64,000 bases of DNA, from the NCBI GenBank assembly GCA_963709185.1, contig CAVPVQ010000018.1, forward strand, positions 53,313 to 117,312, given 5' to 3'. The notes under the pieces were generated by a model. The model was not told the origin of the DNA. It made no database searches and saw only the letters and a program-made list of their open reading frames with translations. This DNA is from Roseiarcus sp963709185. Lineage in GTDB: Bacteria > Pseudomonadota > Alphaproteobacteria > Rhizobiales > Beijerinckiaceae. Below are positions 62,311-64,000 of the stretch, piece by piece. The position numbers and the translations under genes were made by a program. The stretch's first letter is position 1. Each line of letters opens with the position of its first letter.

Positions 62311-63808
62311 ATGACCATTGCCCCGACCACACAAGAAACGCTCGAGCTGATGAAAGAGTCGCTCGCCAAGAACGTCACGATCGCGACCGGCCTGACCGCC
62401 TACGATCTTCAGGCGCCGGCCAAGAACCTCTATCCGACGATCACGCCGCTGCGGAACTCGCTGCCGCGCGTGCAGCGCCTCAACCCCGGCGACGCCGCGC
62501 GCTGGCGCACGATCTCCTCGATCACCGGCTCCGGCTTCGACGCGATGGGCTGGGTTCCGGAAGGCCAGCGCACCGCGAGCATGTCCTATGCCGCCGACGC
62601 CGATGGTCGCGCCCTATGTGACGCTCGGCGAGGAAGACACGGTGACCTTCGAAGCCGAGGCCGCCGCGCAGGGCTTCGAAGACATCAACTCCGACCGCGA
62701 CGCTGCGCCTCTTGCAGAAGACGATGCGCAAGGAGGAGACCGCGCTGCTCGGCGGCAACACCTCGGTCGCGCTCGGGACGCCCGCCGACGCCGACGCTCG
62801 CCGCCTCCGGCACGGGCGCGACGCTGCCGGCGGCGACCTATTCCGTCATCGTCGTCGCGCTCACCTTCGAAGGCTACCGCAATTCCTCGCGTCAGCCGCG
62901 CGGCGTCGCGACGACCAAGACGATCACCGGCAACGACGGCAACACCTATACGCTCAACGGCGGCTCCTCGAACACGCAGCGCCAACGCCACGCAGGCGGT
63001 GACGCTCGGCCAGACGCTGTCCGCGACCGTCGCCGTCGTCAACGGCGCCGTCGCCTACGCCTGGTTCGTCGGCGCGGCCGGCTCGGAGACGCTGCAGGCG
63101 ATCACCACGATCAACAGCGTCGCGACCTTCGCGCGCCGCTGCTGACCGGCCAGCAGCTCGCGAGCGCGATCACCGCCGACAATTCGCGCAACCCGACGCT
63201 CGCCTTCGACGGCCTGCTGACCGTCGGCTTCAATCCCGCCAACAGCGCCTATGTCCAGTCGCTCGCGACGGGAACGGCGGGCACGGGCACGTTCCTGACC
63301 GCGTCGGGCCGCGGTTCGGTCGTCGAGATCGACAACATGCTGGTCGCGATGTGGAACAACTATCGGCTGTCGCCGACGGTGCTCTACGTCAACGCGCAGG
63401 AGCAGAAGAACATCACCAACAAGTGCCTGACCAACGCCTCGGGCCCGCTGATCCGCTACAACGTCGCGGCCGACAGCGACGACGGCGGCCCCTACGGCAT
63501 CTCGGCTTCCGGCGTCGTGCGCTGGTACTACAACCCGTTCAGCGTCGACGGCGGCTTCGACATTCCGATCAAGGTCCATCCCGACCTGCCGCCGGGCACG
63601 ATCCTCGCGCTGTGCGAGCGGCTGCCGGTCTGGTACCAGTCCAACGAGATGCCCAATGTCGCCGAAGTGCTGACCCGGCGCGACTATTACCGCGTCGATT
63701 GGCCGCTGCGCACGCGCCGCCGCGAATATCGGCGTCTACGCCGAAGAAGTGCTGGCGGTCTACGCGCCGTTCGGCGTCGGCGTCCTCACCAACATCGGCA
63801 ACGGCTGA
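62311..63808 (+). pseudogene. Phage major capsid protein; six frameshifts as sequenced
   Basis: The sequence starts MTIAPTTQETLELMKESLAK and continues as a phage major capsid protein (LYPTITPLRNSLPRVQRL, YVTLGEEDTVTFEAEAAAQG, LLQKTMRKEETALLGGNTSV). An inserted Ig-like surface domain follows (PAATYSVIVVALTFEGYRNS, TYTLNGGSS). The later core is TLAFDGLLTVGFNPANSAYV, LSPTVLYVNAQEQKNITNKC and IKVHPDLPPGTILALCERLP, ending VGVLTNIGNG. The frame changes near 62595, 62699, 62785, 62978, 63138 and 63720; five are single extra bases and one (63138) is a missing base or two extra. Restored length is about 498 residues. The density of shifts points to error-prone sequence or decay. Confidence 0.8.
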
Positions 63809-63895
63809 GTTCGCCGCGAAGGCGCGCGGGACGCGCGCTTTCGCACGCGGCGACTGTCGCGCTCTTCACCCGACCGCGTAACGGCGAGGCGGCGA

Positions 63896-64000
63896 ATGTC
63901 CCCCAACGACCTCGCGACATTGGCGGCCCTCAAAGCGTGGCTCGGGTTGCCGTCGACGGACTCGCCGAACGATGCAACGCTCGCCGCGCTGATCACCGCG
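63896..64000 (+). CDS. Phage head-tail connector protein, cut by window end
   Basis: Only the first 35 codons are visible: MSPNDLATLAALKAWLGLPS followed by TDSPNDATLAALITA. This is the typical N-terminus of gp6-like head-tail connector proteins, which follow the capsid gene in HK97-like phages and gene transfer agents. GAGG lies upstream of the ATG. The rest lies beyond the window. Confidence 0.65.
   Translation, partial: MSPNDLATLAALKAWLGLPSTDSPNDATLAALITA

Larger units (their letters stand above)
53400..64000 (+). mobile_element. Prophage-like head-packaging module, right part beyond the window
   Basis: From about 53400 to the right edge the genes form a tailed-phage packaging and head module in standard order: small terminase, large terminase, portal, prohead protease, major capsid and head-tail connector. 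Inserted between them are nuclease-like domains, immunity-like genes and a secreted-protein gene on the opposite strand. The order also matches gene transfer agents, but these insertions argue for a prophage. No integrase, repressor or attachment site is within the window, so the left boundary is only inferred from the first phage promoter. The reading frames carry many single-base shifts. Confidence 0.85.

Noticed and set aside
53400..64000. Gene transfer agent instead of prophage
   Set aside because: The gene order fits, but the portal is not of the usual GTA type, the cargo genes and opposite-strand gene are not part of GTA clusters, and no GTA tail genes are visible to confirm it. I cannot exclude a GTA-derived element.
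1..64000. CRISPR arrays, rRNA genes, insertion sequences
   Set aside because: I looked for regularly spaced repeats, rRNA core sequences and transposase motifs (DDE, IS-type ends) and found none.

Overview
The window is GC-rich chromosomal DNA from an alphaproteobacterium. It most resembles the order Hyphomicrobiales (Rhizobiales), possibly near Methylocystaceae/Beijerinckiaceae. The pointers are homospermidine synthase, an alphaproteobacterial rplU-rpmA-GNAT-obgE block, a DUF1036 gene next to pyk, GCG-type small secreted proteins and a RimK-like ATP-grasp with an RLAN-type N-terminus. The genus is an inference; no rRNA gene is present.

Layout. 1-9.7 kb: the hflK (cut by the window edge)-hflC pair, a DegP-type periplasmic protease, serB, miaA, ligA, a cyclopropane-fatty-acid-synthase-like methyltransferase and a RimI-like acetyltransferase. 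9.9-20.1 kb: a RimK-like ligase, a CUT2-type sugar ABC transporter, an NlpC/P60 protein, argH, tlpA, grxD, a metallo-beta-lactamase-fold hydrolase, bioY and a thioesterase. 20.1-33 kb: a signalling stretch with an orphan ParA, a four-gene phosphorelay without output domains (21.2-25.5 kb), a VWA protein, a universal stress protein, rpmJ, a TPR protein, a PAS-GAF-GGDEF-EAL protein and pyk. 33-42.7 kb: DUF1036, an EamA exporter, an N-formylglutamate amidohydrolase-like protein, an AT-rich gap, then rplU-rpmA, GNAT-obgE, a CAU tRNA, rpsO-pnp. 42.7-53.3 kb: methyltransferase, AhpD-like protein, a feruloyl/coumaroyl-CoA type operon with a perfect palindromic operator, an MFS transporter, homospermidine synthase and dapD.

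From about 53.4 kb to the right edge lies the head-packaging module of a tailed-phage element: small terminase, large terminase, portal, prohead protease, major capsid protein and head-tail connector. It carries unusual cargo. The portal protein continues, through a linker ending in GRFTTADG, into a PD-(D/E)XK-type nuclease-like domain, and is followed by two paralogous small genes that look like NTF2-fold immunity proteins. A second head-module protein uses a related linker (VPAGNGRESGQWTSGD) to join a different nuclease-like domain, and is followed by a candidate immunity gene. The same promoter-like module precedes both the terminase and the protease genes. I read this as a toxin-immunity system built into phage head proteins, analogous in logic to the MuF polymorphic toxins of temperate phages. 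It is the most interesting content of the window.

Caution on sequence quality: at least four single-base frameshifts interrupt otherwise coherent chromosomal genes (tlpA twice, bioY, pyk), and about fifteen interrupt phage genes. The restored proteins are coherent. Either indel sequencing errors or recent decay could explain this, and it must be settled before the fusions are taken as fact.
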